64,000 nt of DNA from Niabella sp. GTDB lineage: Bacteria > Bacteroidota > Bacteroidia > Chitinophagales > Chitinophagaceae. The translations under genes were made by a program, and so were the position numbers. Where the stretch lies: positions 1-64,000 of the forward strand of contig JAGIAT010000004.1 in assembly GCA_017744715.1 (NCBI GenBank), given 5' to 3'. Below, one piece after another: positions 16,533 to 25,547 of the stretch; the stretch's first letter is position 1; every line of letters begins with the position of its first letter. Below the pieces are notes generated by a model. That model was not told where the DNA came from. It did not search any database and worked only from the letters and a program-made list of their open reading frames with translations.

Positions 16533-17303
16533 TTACCGGTCGATCCATTTTTTAAACAATGGGGCCTTTTCCCTGCTGATATCAATTTCCAGTTTCAATG
16601 GCTGCTTTAACTGAACCACCAGTTTTTGGTTACCGTGCGGCTTTACCGACTGGATGGAATGAATATTGATAATGGCCTGGCGGTTCGCCCTGAAAAAGAT
16701 TGCCGGATCCAGCACTTCCTCAATATCCTCCAGTGCCGAAAAATCATAAATAAACCGGTCGCCATTGAACGTGTACACATAATTAAGGTTATCCTTATAG
16801 AACAGCGCGATGGCCCTGGTTTCTACCGGGGCCCATTTATTGCCGGAATTGATCACAAACCGTTCTTTATACTGTACCTTCGCCAGTAGCGGGTTGGAAA
16901 AATACTGCATGAGTTGCTGCAGATCACCCGGCACAAAACTCTTATGCTCCTGCATGCTTCTTACCTTGTCGATGGCCGTCTTAAGATCTTCCTCCTGCAC
17001 CGGCTTTAACAAATAATCGACCCCGTTCACTTTAAATGCGCGAATTGCATATTCCTCATATGCGGTACAAAAAATAACCGGGCAGTTCAGCGTAAACTCA
17101 TCGAAGAGTTCAAAGCTCAATCCATCACTTAAACGAATGTCCATAAACAGCAAATCGGGCACCGCATTGCTCATAAACCACCTACGTGCCGTTTTAAGGC
17201 TTGGAAGCATTTCAATCACCTGCACGTCACCGGCCACGGAAGCAATATTCAGCTTCATCTCTTCGGCGATCAGGCTTTCATCTTCTATAATTACCGCTCT
17301 CAT
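16533..17303 (-). CDS. LytTR family response regulator
   Basis: A 256-residue two-component regulator. The receiver domain occupies residues 1-120 with acidic pocket Glu7-Asp8, phosphoacceptor Asp55 (FMDIRLSDG), and the conserved Lys in YLLKPV. A linker leads to a C-terminal LytTR DNA-binding domain (about 150-250) with NLNYVYTFNGDRFIYDFSALEDIEE and the recognition part FFRANRQAIINIHSI. It follows the sensor kinase gene by 110 bases on the same strand and is its evident partner. Regulators of this class usually bind direct repeats of about 9-10 bases; none was identified with confidence here. Confidence 0.92.
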   Translation of the reverse strand: MRAVIIEDESLIAEEMKLNIASVAGDVQVIEMLPSLKTARRWFMSNAVPDLLFMDIRLSDGLSFELFDEFTLNCPVIFCTAYEEYAIRAFKVNGVDYLLKPVQEEDLKTAIDKVRSMQEHKSFVPGDLQQLMQYFSNPLLAKVQYKERFVINSGNKWAPVETRAIALFYKDNLNYVYTFNGDRFIYDFSALEDIEEVLDPAIFFRANRQAIINIHSIQSVKPHGNQKLVVQLKQPLKLEIDISREKAPLFKKWIDR

Positions 17304-17413
17304 ATGTATTCTTTTTTATTGGTTTTTGTATAGGGCTCCGCCGGTTGAGCAAACCAGCCATCATCCATAATGATTGCTGCCTACCGGTTGGTTGCCTGAC
17401 TTTTTCACGCGCA

Positions 17414-20404
17414 TTACAACAATGGAATTTTTACCGTAAAATACTGCCCGTCCTCTGTAATGACCACCGGTTTATCTGCATAATAGCGGTACAGGGTTTG
17501 CAGATTTACCAACCCTCTTTTATTACTTGTTTCAACCATACGGTATCGTTGCAGGTTGTTTCTTACAATCACATAATCATCCCCGGCAAAAATGCGGATG
17601 CGCAGGGGACATTCGATATCAGCGGTATTGTGCTTGATGGCATTTTCTACAAGATTTTGCAGGCTCACCGGCACCATATATTTGCTGAGCAATGCTTCCG
17701 GCACATCCATCGTTACTTCCAACCCGTCCTTAAAACGGGTCTTTTGCAGTTCCACAAAGGTTTTAACAAATTCCAGTTCATCCCGGAGGTGCACCAGTTC
17801 CTGCTCATCGCTCTTCAATACATAGCGGTATACCCGGCTCATTCCATCCAGGAAGGTGGTTGCCGTTTTGGTATCGCTCTTTATCAAACTGCGCAGGGCG
17901 GTTAAAGAATTAAAAAGAAAATGTGGATTTAAATGCTGTTTCAAACTTTCATACTGCACCATCGTCTTTTCTTTCTCCAGTGATTCGGCCTTTGTTTCCA
18001 GGCTTAAAATCTGCCGCTGCTTGTTCATCCGGAAACGGTAAAACATAAAAACGGACGCCATCATAAGCAGTGCCGTAATGGCTTTAAACCATCCGGTTTT
18101 ATAAAAGACCGTGGCAACCTGCAACCGGAGCCGTTTTGCCTCGCCGTTCCAGTTGCTTATATTAGTAGAGGCTTTGTACAAAAATGTATACTCACCACCC
18201 GGTACGCTGCTGTAAACCACCTTGGGATCCTTCGTATAATGCCAGTCTTTTTCCAACCCGTCCAGCTTGTAGGCATACCACACCTGCGCATTGTAACTTA
18301 CGGCTTCCAGTTCTATGGTAAAAAAATTCTCATCCTGCTTCAGTGCAATCTGTTCGCCGCTGTTGATGGTACGCATGGGAACATGCCTGTTGCCGCTGAT
18401 GCCAATACCGGCAATAAAACAAGGGGCGGCGGTCCTGTCTGTCTTGTATTGCAGGGGATTGAACTGCACATACCCCCTGCGGGACGGCATGATATACGTG
18501 CCGTTTTTTAGTTTTACCGCCGGGTGTTCCGCAAAATCAGTGATCAGCAATCCTGCCCCCGCGCCTATGGAAGTAAAATAGCGTCTTGATTTTCCCAGCA
18601 TCACCATTCCTGCGGCTGTACCCAACCAAACCCGGTTGCTATCATCAACCGCAATGCCTCCCACAATATTACTGGGTAAGCCATCCTTTACGGTATAAGA
18701 AGTACATATATTTTTATCCGCATCAATACACGTAACGCCATTGAAGGTAGACACCCATATTTTGCCCTCTTTATCCTCGTTAATGCTGATGATCACATCT
18801 CCTACAATGGTATTGGGAGTTTTATCGGTGCTCCTCCAAAGTTTTGTGGCACCGGTTAAAGGATCATATACAGACACCCCATCGCCATTATAACCAAACC
18901 AAAGTCTTTTCCTGCGGTCTTCAAATACAAAACGCACCGTATAGCCCGTATATTTTTTTAACACGGGATGCGCGGCCACACTGTGAAATTTCCTTTCGGC
19001 GGGTATATAATAATAAAGCCCGTCGTAGTCTCTTGATCCAAACCAAAGTGTACCGTCGCTCGTTTTGTTTGCACTAAAATAAAATGACTGCGGTATGGAA
19101 TCTTTGACGGTAAGAAAATCCATCTTGCCCGTTGCCCGGTTCAGGCGGTTTACACCGGCGCCCGTAGCTACCCATATATCATGGTTTACGTCTTCAACAA
19201 TGGCACGCACCGAGTTAAAATAGATCATATCCGGCTTGCCGGGCTCATTCCTCCACACCCGGTAAGCGCCGGTTTGTACATTATACATTGAAATACCATT
19301 GCCGGTCGTAAACCAAAGGTTGCCTTCATGATCTTCTTCAATACCACGGGTAAGTGTATGCGCATTGGCGCTGCCAAAGGGATAGCCTACCTTGAATACA
19401 TTTTTCTGCTGATCGACATAGTTCACCCCGATATCGGATCCCAGCCAGATCCTTTTGTCTGCTCCCCTCCATACAGAAAACATCAGGTTACTTAGCAATG
19501 AATTTTTAGCATCCGGGGAATATCGGTAATGCATTAGCTTTTTCTGTAGCGGGTTATAGCAAAGCAACCCGTTTAGATTGGTAATGATCCAGATGGTATG
19601 GCTTTCATCTTCTGCAAATCCGTTTACCAGGCTTTTTACATCCCGTTGATCTGTTACCAGTAAATGATCCAGCACCTCGGTTTTACCAGTCCGTCCGTCA
19701 ACCCGCAGCAGCCTGAAGGCGGCGTGGTTGGCCAACCAAACATCACCTGCGGCCGATACCATTATTTTATTGATCACTTTTCCTTCCAGCTCCTTTACCG
19801 CGTAATAGCGGGCCTGCCGCGATTTTACATTATACATCACATAATAACCGTCGCCGCCGATATAGAGCTCATTTCCCTTCAGAAAGGCGCTGCCAGCCTT
19901 TATGGTGTCCAGCAACCGGTTCGAAGCGCTATCGTTGCTCAGCAGCTCAAACCGGTCGGCAACAGGATTATAACAGCGTAAACCCGATCTTGACACCAGG
20001 AATAAACGGTTCGCAGCAACCGGCACAATGGTATTTACAGTAAATCCTGCAGCCTTTTTTATTTTCCGGAAGGCAAAGGACGTATAATCAAATTCAACAA
20101 TCTCGTTCCAAAAACCGAACCACAGCCGGCCATCGGGCCCGCAGGCCATTGCATTGCAAACCGAAGCCGGCGAGGCGCTGCTATCGGTACGATCGTAACC
20201 GAATTGCCGGATTGTTTTTCCATTGTAGCGGTTCAATGCGCCACCCGAAGCAAACCACATGTAGCCATATTTGTCCTGGCATATCGCATGCGTCCAACCA
20301 TCATTCAGTCCATCTGCAGTCGTAATCTGATGAAAGACCACCGGTTGCTGTGCACACAGCCGGACCCCAAGAAAAAGCAGAAAAACAAGGAGACTCTTTT
20401 TCAT
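17414..20404 (-). CDS. Beta-propeller/Y_Y_Y sensor histidine kinase (LytS type)
   Basis: A 996-residue membrane sensor. After a signal peptide (residues 1-18) come two seven-bladed propellers built from Reg_prop repeats, each recognisable by IWL/LWFG-type blades such as GYMWFASGG, RIWLGSDIG and NLWFTTGNG. A Y_Y_Y immunoglobulin-like domain precedes one transmembrane helix near 772-794. The cytoplasmic part is a LytS-type kinase with the phosphorylated His in LNPHFLFNSL (about 826) and an ATP-binding N-box in LQNLVENAIKHN. It lacks the fused DNA-binding domain of hybrid sensors and instead pairs with the adjacent LytTR regulator. In PULs such sensors bind breakdown products of glycans; the ligand here is unknown. 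Confidence 0.92.
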   Translation of the reverse strand: MKKSLLVFLLFLGVRLCAQQPVVFHQITTADGLNDGWTHAICQDKYGYMWFASGGALNRYNGKTIRQFGYDRTDSSASPASVCNAMACGPDGRLWFGFWNEIVEFDYTSFAFRKIKKAAGFTVNTIVPVAANRLFLVSRSGLRCYNPVADRFELLSNDSASNRLLDTIKAGSAFLKGNELYIGGDGYYVMYNVKSRQARYYAVKELEGKVINKIMVSAAGDVWLANHAAFRLLRVDGRTGKTEVLDHLLVTDQRDVKSLVNGFAEDESHTIWIITNLNGLLCYNPLQKKLMHYRYSPDAKNSLLSNLMFSVWRGADKRIWLGSDIGVNYVDQQKNVFKVGYPFGSANAHTLTRGIEEDHEGNLWFTTGNGISMYNVQTGAYRVWRNEPGKPDMIYFNSVRAIVEDVNHDIWVATGAGVNRLNRATGKMDFLTVKDSIPQSFYFSANKTSDGTLWFGSRDYDGLYYYIPAERKFHSVAAHPVLKKYTGYTVRFVFEDRRKRLWFGYNGDGVSVYDPLTGATKLWRSTDKTPNTIVGDVIISINEDKEGKIWVSTFNGVTCIDADKNICTSYTVKDGLPSNIVGGIAVDDSNRVWLGTAAGMVMLGKSRRYFTSIGAGAGLLITDFAEHPAVKLKNGTYIMPSRRGYVQFNPLQYKTDRTAAPCFIAGIGISGNRHVPMRTINSGEQIALKQDENFFTIELEAVSYNAQVWYAYKLDGLEKDWHYTKDPKVVYSSVPGGEYTFLYKASTNISNWNGEAKRLRLQVATVFYKTGWFKAITALLMMASVFMFYRFRMNKQRQILSLETKAESLEKEKTMVQYESLKQHLNPHFLFNSLTALRSLIKSDTKTATTFLDGMSRVYRYVLKSDEQELVHLRDELEFVKTFVELQKTRFKDGLEVTMDVPEALLSKYMVPVSLQNLVENAIKHNTADIECPLRIRIFAGDDYVIVRNNLQRYRMVETSNKRGLVNLQTLYRYYADKPVVITEDGQYFTVKIPLL

Positions 20405-20746
20405 TAAAAATCAAAATAACCACAACGGATTTAATCCCCAAAAGCAGTATGGTTAACCGGATATTTTTCGGGCTGAACCGGATAAACTACCGGCTGAAAC
20501 GCTCCTGTTAAAAATACCCGGCGCACCGTTCTCAATAACGCAGCTACAGATCCGCCCTGGTTGTATAAAGTTATAGAAAACCGGGCTTCAGGCCATACAT
20601 ACCCTACCGGAATTTAATATACGCATGCACCCGGTGTTTCCTGAGAGGAACGGGGAAGCAGCGGTATTGTACAGTAAGAGCGCAGGTACGCTCATGAACA
20701 AAACCGCCGGGGGAATATTACCGGAAAAGCGATCGTTTATGCCGCT
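20405..20746. other. Intergenic region upstream of the sensor kinase
   Basis: No gene, RNA motif or clear terminator is visible. The word AACCGGATA occurs twice close together (about 20455 and 20477), which may be a binding site for the neighbouring regulator, but the evidence is thin. Confidence 0.3.
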
Positions 20747-21991
20747 TTAGTCAATGCCGGCTTTTAACACTTTGGAGTATTGAACCGTACCATCCCTGTT
20801 AACCTGGCGGATACGGATGTACAGCTCTTTATCCTTATCAACCGGCACCGAAGTTTCCTTGCTGCATGAAGCAATGATCAGTACCAGCACAACCACCGCC
20901 AGTAATGCCTGCACGCCGGAGCGGCGCCGGCCTGCGGCAATGATCAGTCCCAGCATAGAGGCGATACCTGCGCCCAGGAGTGCATTTCCGGATTGCAGAT
21001 CTATTTCAAACTGGTAACGTATTTCAGCAGTTGCATTGCCAGCTGCAGCCTTTGAAGCAACAGACCCGATCTTATGGAATGCAAGCCCGTCAACAGATGC
21101 TTCCACGTCAAAATGGTCGCTCTGTTTTTCAGATTCCGTAATCCAGTTTACATGCAGTACTCCGTTTTGTACCGAGGCTTCAGCCGCGCCAAAAGATACC
21201 GGCAGTGAAATTGAAAACACGCAGGTTGCAGGCAACGGGTACGGAGTCCCGCCCGCACTTTTCAGGTCCCAGTTATTGGGGTTGTTGATCTGGGATCTGA
21301 GCGTTGCTATCGATCCGGCGGAAGTGGCGCTACACTTCACGATGCCGTTATCAAATTCAGCACCATTCGTTCCGGGCGAAAGCACGCCCATGATGGCGTT
21401 TACCCCCGTTGTAAGACCGGGTGGTTTGGCCGACCTGTTTTGGTTATACGACCATGAAGTGCCCCCAACGGCATCCCAGTTTGCATAGGTGCTTGCCAGC
21501 TGCGTTCCGGACAGGATTTCACTGTTCATATGAATGCCGGCAATAAAGGTAGGTGAAGTAACGGCGTCCCGAAAGGCAAGCACCTGGTCTCCCGCCTGGG
21601 ATAAAACAAATACCCCGGATCCAAAGTATGAAACAGTACCGGAAGATGCGGTTAGGGTGCTGGTAACCTGGCCGGTTGCTTTGATGGTAACCTGTGTAAA
21701 TTGGGGCAATGCTCCGGAAGAGGTCCATACAATAACGCCTTCCATAGTTCCAAGGGCGGCAGTGGGAAGCGCCGTGTTCCATCCGTTGTCTGTAAAATTA
21801 ATGGTGGTATTATTTGCAATACCTCCGTTCTTTAAAATAACAAATGTAAACGCAGACTCGTCATTACCGGGGTTGATGGCATTGTAGCCTACAAATGCGA
21901 TATCACCGGCTAAAAGCGGCTGTGCATATCCCTTATTGATGCTGCCCAGCACCAACAAGGTTACCATCATAAACAGGTAGTTTTTTTTCAT
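20747..21991 (-). CDS. Secreted surface protein with Ig-like domain split by a membrane hairpin
   Basis: This 414-residue protein begins with a signal peptide (MKKNYLFM to YAQ); I place the start at 21991, since the longer frame to 22015 only adds eight residues in front of it. Residues 24-250 form a beta domain like the lamin-tail-like modules of secreted Bacteroidota proteins (AGDIAFVGYN, FTDNGW, GDQVLAF). From 263 an Ig/fibronectin-like domain starts (LPVSFG, HFDVEASVDGLAFHKIG). It is then interrupted by a hydrophobic helix (336-354), RRR at 355-357, a second helix (359-374) and Ser-Cys376 resembling a lipobox. The last 38 residues resume strands typical of the same Ig domain (LYIRIRQV, DGTVQYSKV). 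The same design recurs at 47025-48188. Confidence 0.7.
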   Translation of the reverse strand: MKKNYLFMMVTLLVLGSINKGYAQPLLAGDIAFVGYNAINPGNDESAFTFVILKNGGIANNTTINFTDNGWNTALPTAALGTMEGVIVWTSSGALPQFTQVTIKATGQVTSTLTASSGTVSYFGSGVFVLSQAGDQVLAFRDAVTSPTFIAGIHMNSEILSGTQLASTYANWDAVGGTSWSYNQNRSAKPPGLTTGVNAIMGVLSPGTNGAEFDNGIVKCSATSAGSIATLRSQINNPNNWDLKSAGGTPYPLPATCVFSISLPVSFGAAEASVQNGVLHVNWITESEKQSDHFDVEASVDGLAFHKIGSVASKAAAGNATAEIRYQFEIDLQSGNALLGAGIASMLGLIIAAGRRRSGVQALLAVVVLVLIIASCSKETSVPVDKDKELYIRIRQVNRDGTVQYSKVLKAGID

Positions 21992-22305
21992 TGCAAAGAG
22001 GGATTTAGATTGCAAGATAAGCAGAGGGTGCCCATCTTTAAAATAAAATCCCGGCCGCCGGCTACCCGGTTCCGGAGAGCGGAGGCTTCCTTTGAAAAAA
22101 ACGGTTTAACTGCGTTCTGCATCATGAAGCAAAAGCGGATCTTCAATACCAAATGCAACCGGTCATTAGCAGCGCGTTTCGGCATCCGCCGTGCGCATTG
22201 TACTTCATAAATGCGGATCCGCCGCAGCTAAAACGATCGTTCAGGATCCGCATACCTGGGTTCGTATTATGAACAGCGCCGCTGCAAGCTGCAACTGCAT
22301 GGACC
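21992..22305. other. Intergenic region between surface protein and sulfatase genes
   Basis: No gene or RNA feature recognised. On the minus strand TATCTTGC near 22011-22018 is a weak -7-like sequence that could serve the surface protein gene. Confidence 0.3.
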
Positions 22306-23841
22306 TTATTCCGCTTTTATCTTTTCCAGCAACGCTTTCAGCTCCTGTACCCGCTGCGGATACTTGGCGGCAAGATTCGTTTGCTCTCCCGGATCCCTGT
22401 TCAGATCGTAGAGCTGATCCTCCGGACTGTACCCCGTTTCAATATTTACGGCGCCCATCAGTGCAGGTCCTTTTGAAGGAGAAAGGTATTTCCATCCGTC
22501 CTTTACGATGCATAATGCGCTATTAGCCGGCTGTTCTACTATAAAATCCCGGTGCTTCATAGTTTGGCCCGTTAAGGTTGAAAGGTAATCCCTGCTGTCC
22601 GTAAACTCGCCTTTGGGAAGTTTTACATTCAGCAACGCAGCAAACGATGCCATCAGGTCGATCTGGCTTACCAGGGCATCTGATTTTTTTCCTCCGGCAA
22701 CCTTCGCCGGCCACTGTACGATAAAGGGCACTCTTGTACCGGCTTCAAAAGCACTGTATTTACCGCCACGGTAAATTCCTGCTGCTTTATGCTGAAGCGC
22801 AGCGGCGGTTTCGGCCGATTGATCGATATACCCGTCATTCAATACGGGTCCGTTGTCGCTACTGAAAATAACGATGGTATTTTTTAACAGGCCCCGCTCC
22901 TTCAGCGCATTCATTACCACACCCACGCTATGATCCATCTCCAGGATCGCGTCGCCCCGGTACCCCAGCTTGCTTTTTCCTTTAAATTCGGTTCCGGGCA
23001 TACGGGGTACATGAATGTTATGAATGGCGTAATACAGGAAGAAGGGCTTTTTGCTTTTCAGGCTTTGATCGATGAAATCCACGGCCTTGTTGTTAAACAC
23101 ATATCCCAGCTCTTCGTCTGTCCATTCGCTCCGTTTGCCGCCCTGCATAAACCCGATGCGGCCAATGCCGTTTACAATGTGCCCGTCGTGCCCCTGCCGG
23201 GGATCATTGGGCTGCTTTAATAATTCCGGATGTTCTTTTCCCGTTCGTTCACCGGGGAATGCTTTTTGATAGTCAACGGCGATCGGATCTTTTTCCTCCA
23301 GCCCGATAGCCCGCTGATTTTCCATAAAGATCGTGGGAACCCGGTCGGCCGTTGCAGGGAATATAAAGGAATAATCAAACCCCACTTCCCTGGGTCCGGG
23401 TGTAACCTCCTTATTCCAGTTTACCGGCGACTGGTTGCCCAGCCCCAGGTGCCATTTACCTACCACCCCGGTTGCATAACCGGCCTGCTGAAACACTTTC
23501 GGCAAGGTGGTGATATCGGTGGGGATCACCAGGTTGGCATCGCCCGGGAGAATATTGGTGCCTTTTTTGCGCCAGGCATACCTGCCCGAAAGCAAGGAAT
23601 AGCGGGATGGCGTACAGGTAGAGGCCGTAGCATGGGCATTGGAAAAATTTACGCCGTTTTGCGCGAGCCGGTCAACATTGGGCGTTGCAATTGCCGTAGC
23701 ACCATTGCAACTCAAATCTCCATAACCCAGATCATCGGTATAAATCACCAACACATTCGGGCGGTTTGCGGTTTGGCAAAACCCGGATAACAGACTCCAG
23801 GTGAGTATTGCGGTAAGCATCCATTTTTTCTGCATGATCAA
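22306..23841 (-). CDS. Arylsulfatase of the polysaccharide utilization locus
   Basis: A 511-residue S1-family sulfatase, exported by an N-terminal signal peptide (residues 3-25). The formylglycine site is Cys76 in CTPSR, requiring activation by a sulfatase-modifying enzyme that is not encoded in this window. Metal-binding residues are in VIYTDDLGYGD near the start and FSSDNGPV in the middle. It begins only nine bases after the SusD stop codon and is the last gene of the leftward sigma-FecR-SusC-SusD unit, so it very likely removes sulfate from the glycan imported by that system. The exact glycan (glycosaminoglycan, mucin, algal) cannot be read from the sequence. ATG 23835 is an alternative start. 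Confidence 0.93.
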   Translation of the reverse strand: MIMQKKWMLTAILTWSLLSGFCQTANRPNVLVIYTDDLGYGDLSCNGATAIATPNVDRLAQNGVNFSNAHATASTCTPSRYSLLSGRYAWRKKGTNILPGDANLVIPTDITTLPKVFQQAGYATGVVGKWHLGLGNQSPVNWNKEVTPGPREVGFDYSFIFPATADRVPTIFMENQRAIGLEEKDPIAVDYQKAFPGERTGKEHPELLKQPNDPRQGHDGHIVNGIGRIGFMQGGKRSEWTDEELGYVFNNKAVDFIDQSLKSKKPFFLYYAIHNIHVPRMPGTEFKGKSKLGYRGDAILEMDHSVGVVMNALKERGLLKNTIVIFSSDNGPVLNDGYIDQSAETAAALQHKAAGIYRGGKYSAFEAGTRVPFIVQWPAKVAGGKKSDALVSQIDLMASFAALLNVKLPKGEFTDSRDYLSTLTGQTMKHRDFIVEQPANSALCIVKDGWKYLSPSKGPALMGAVNIETGYSPEDQLYDLNRDPGEQTNLAAKYPQRVQELKALLEKIKAE

Positions 23842-23850
23842 AAATATAAT

Positions 23851-25506
23851 TTATTTCAGATTGGGGTTAATATTTACTTCAGCCTGTGGCACCGGCCAGG
23901 GATAATTTTCGGCTTTAAAATTCTTAGTTGTCACATACCAGCGGCTGTTGGGATCGGTAGCCCCGTCAGGCGCCTTTCTTAAGTTCTTTGCGCCGGGATA
24001 AGAGGCACCAAAGAATTTACCCTGCAGTACCGTTACGGCATCGTTCCAGCGGTAGAGATCCCATAAACGGGTGCCTTCCAGCGCCAGCTCCACGCGGCGT
24101 TCTTTTTTCAGAATGGTCATCAGTTTTGCGGGATCCTGTTCGGTAACCGGGGGCATGGATACAGAAGCGCGGGCACGCACTTTATTAATCGTTTCGTCCA
24201 GCAGGCCCTGCCCTGTAATGCCCATCCGCACCTGTGCCTCCAGGTAACTAAGCAACACTTCTGCATAGCGGATAATGGGCAGGTCGATACCGGAATTCTG
24301 CAGATCACCTCCGCCAAAACCATCATAGGCAAATTTCCGCATGCTGAAACCCGTTCTGGTGGCTTGTTTACTCAGCGTTAGCTGATCCGGAGAACTGGTC
24401 ACATCCGGATGACTGATATACGGCGCTCCTTTAAAAACCGCATTGTTGTAAAGGATGGTTACGGCCAGCCGCGGATCACGGTTCTTTCCAAAATCTGCGG
24501 GATCGTACTGCGGACTGTTATAGGAAAACGCGCTGCCATCTTTAAAATCATATGCTTCGGCCAGGCTTCCGAGCGGACAAAAAATACCCCACCCTGCCGA
24601 CATTGCCGGAAAGAAATGCTGCAACATCCCGTTGGGTGCCAGGTCAACCAGGTACTGCGTTGCAAAGATGATTTCCTTGCTGCTTTCGTTGGTGCCGTTA
24701 AACAAACTGGCATAATCCGGATCGATCAGGTGCTCATTCAGGTCTATGATCTTTTTATAAGTAACCGCCGCCTGTTGCCAGTTTTCCTGGTTCAGGTACA
24801 GGCGTCCCAAAAAAGCCAGTGCCGCCTGTTGGGTGGCTCGCCCTCTTTCCGGTGCAGCCAGTTGTTTGGCTGTTGGCAGGTCGGCGGCCGCATCCGTGAG
24901 TTCTTTGGCTACAAAAGCCTGCACATCACTTAAAGAGGCTTTGGTTACCTTATTTGCCTGCTCGGGTTGCAGCACGGCAGTAACCAACGGAACAGGGCCA
25001 AAATACGTGGAGAGATACAGATACTGTGTGGCGCGCAGGAACCGGGCCTCGGCAATCACCCGCTTTTTCAGGGCATCTCCGATGGCCGCTTTGCCGATAT
25101 TATCCAGGAAATAATTACAGCGCGAAATCCTGGAATAACTGTTGCTCCAGTAATTAGGATAATCGCCGGTATTGGCAGTAAGCGTTCCGTTGGTAAGTTT
25201 ATTAAAGTTGGAGTTATCACCTCTGCGGTCATATGCATTATCGGTTGCAAACTCAAGAAACAGCAACCCGTTGTAAGACCACCAGTCGGTTGGCCCGAAC
25301 TCAGCAGCTTTCTGCATCTGGATGTTCCCCCGGTACAAAGCCGTTAGTGCAACGTTTACATTGGCTTCACTGGTCCAGAAAACATCATTGGCAAACTGAT
25401 CCCTGGGATACAGGTCCAGCTTTTTGGCACAGGAGCAAAAAGTAACGGTAACCAGGGCCACATAAGCCCAAACAAGGTCTTTTTTTCGAACGATCATTTG
25501 TTTCAT
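23851..25506 (-). CDS. SusD/RagB family glycan-binding lipoprotein
   Basis: A 551-residue outer-membrane lipoprotein that binds glycan and acts as the lid of the SusC channel. The lipobox is FCSC followed by AKKLDLYPRDQF, the usual SusD start. The TPR-like helical core (ARFLRATQYLYLSTYFGPVPLVT) and the C-terminal RRVELALEGTRLWDLYRW motif are typical. The reading frame is open to 25629, but the signal peptide begins with MKQMIVRKK at 25506, which I take as the start. The gap to SusC is 41 bases, consistent with one transcript. Confidence 0.95.
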   Translation of the reverse strand: MKQMIVRKKDLVWAYVALVTVTFCSCAKKLDLYPRDQFANDVFWTSEANVNVALTALYRGNIQMQKAAEFGPTDWWSYNGLLFLEFATDNAYDRRGDNSNFNKLTNGTLTANTGDYPNYWSNSYSRISRCNYFLDNIGKAAIGDALKKRVIAEARFLRATQYLYLSTYFGPVPLVTAVLQPEQANKVTKASLSDVQAFVAKELTDAAADLPTAKQLAAPERGRATQQAALAFLGRLYLNQENWQQAAVTYKKIIDLNEHLIDPDYASLFNGTNESSKEIIFATQYLVDLAPNGMLQHFFPAMSAGWGIFCPLGSLAEAYDFKDGSAFSYNSPQYDPADFGKNRDPRLAVTILYNNAVFKGAPYISHPDVTSSPDQLTLSKQATRTGFSMRKFAYDGFGGGDLQNSGIDLPIIRYAEVLLSYLEAQVRMGITGQGLLDETINKVRARASVSMPPVTEQDPAKLMTILKKERRVELALEGTRLWDLYRWNDAVTVLQGKFFGASYPGAKNLRKAPDGATDPNSRWYVTTKNFKAENYPWPVPQAEVNINPNLK

Positions 25507-25547
25507 TGTCGTAAAGTTTATGCACGGTTTCACAATCGAAGCGGGTA

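Noticed and set aside
20630..20670. TPP riboswitch fragment (CTGAGAGG)
   Set aside because: The second conserved half and the stems of the THI element are missing and the neighbour is not a thiamine gene.
20747..21991. Type IX secretion sorting domain or PEP-CTERM signal
   Set aside because: The C-terminus has two helices followed by a 38-residue tail with beta strands. It lacks the T9SS CTD pattern, and a PEP-CTERM end would have a single helix with terminal basic residues.
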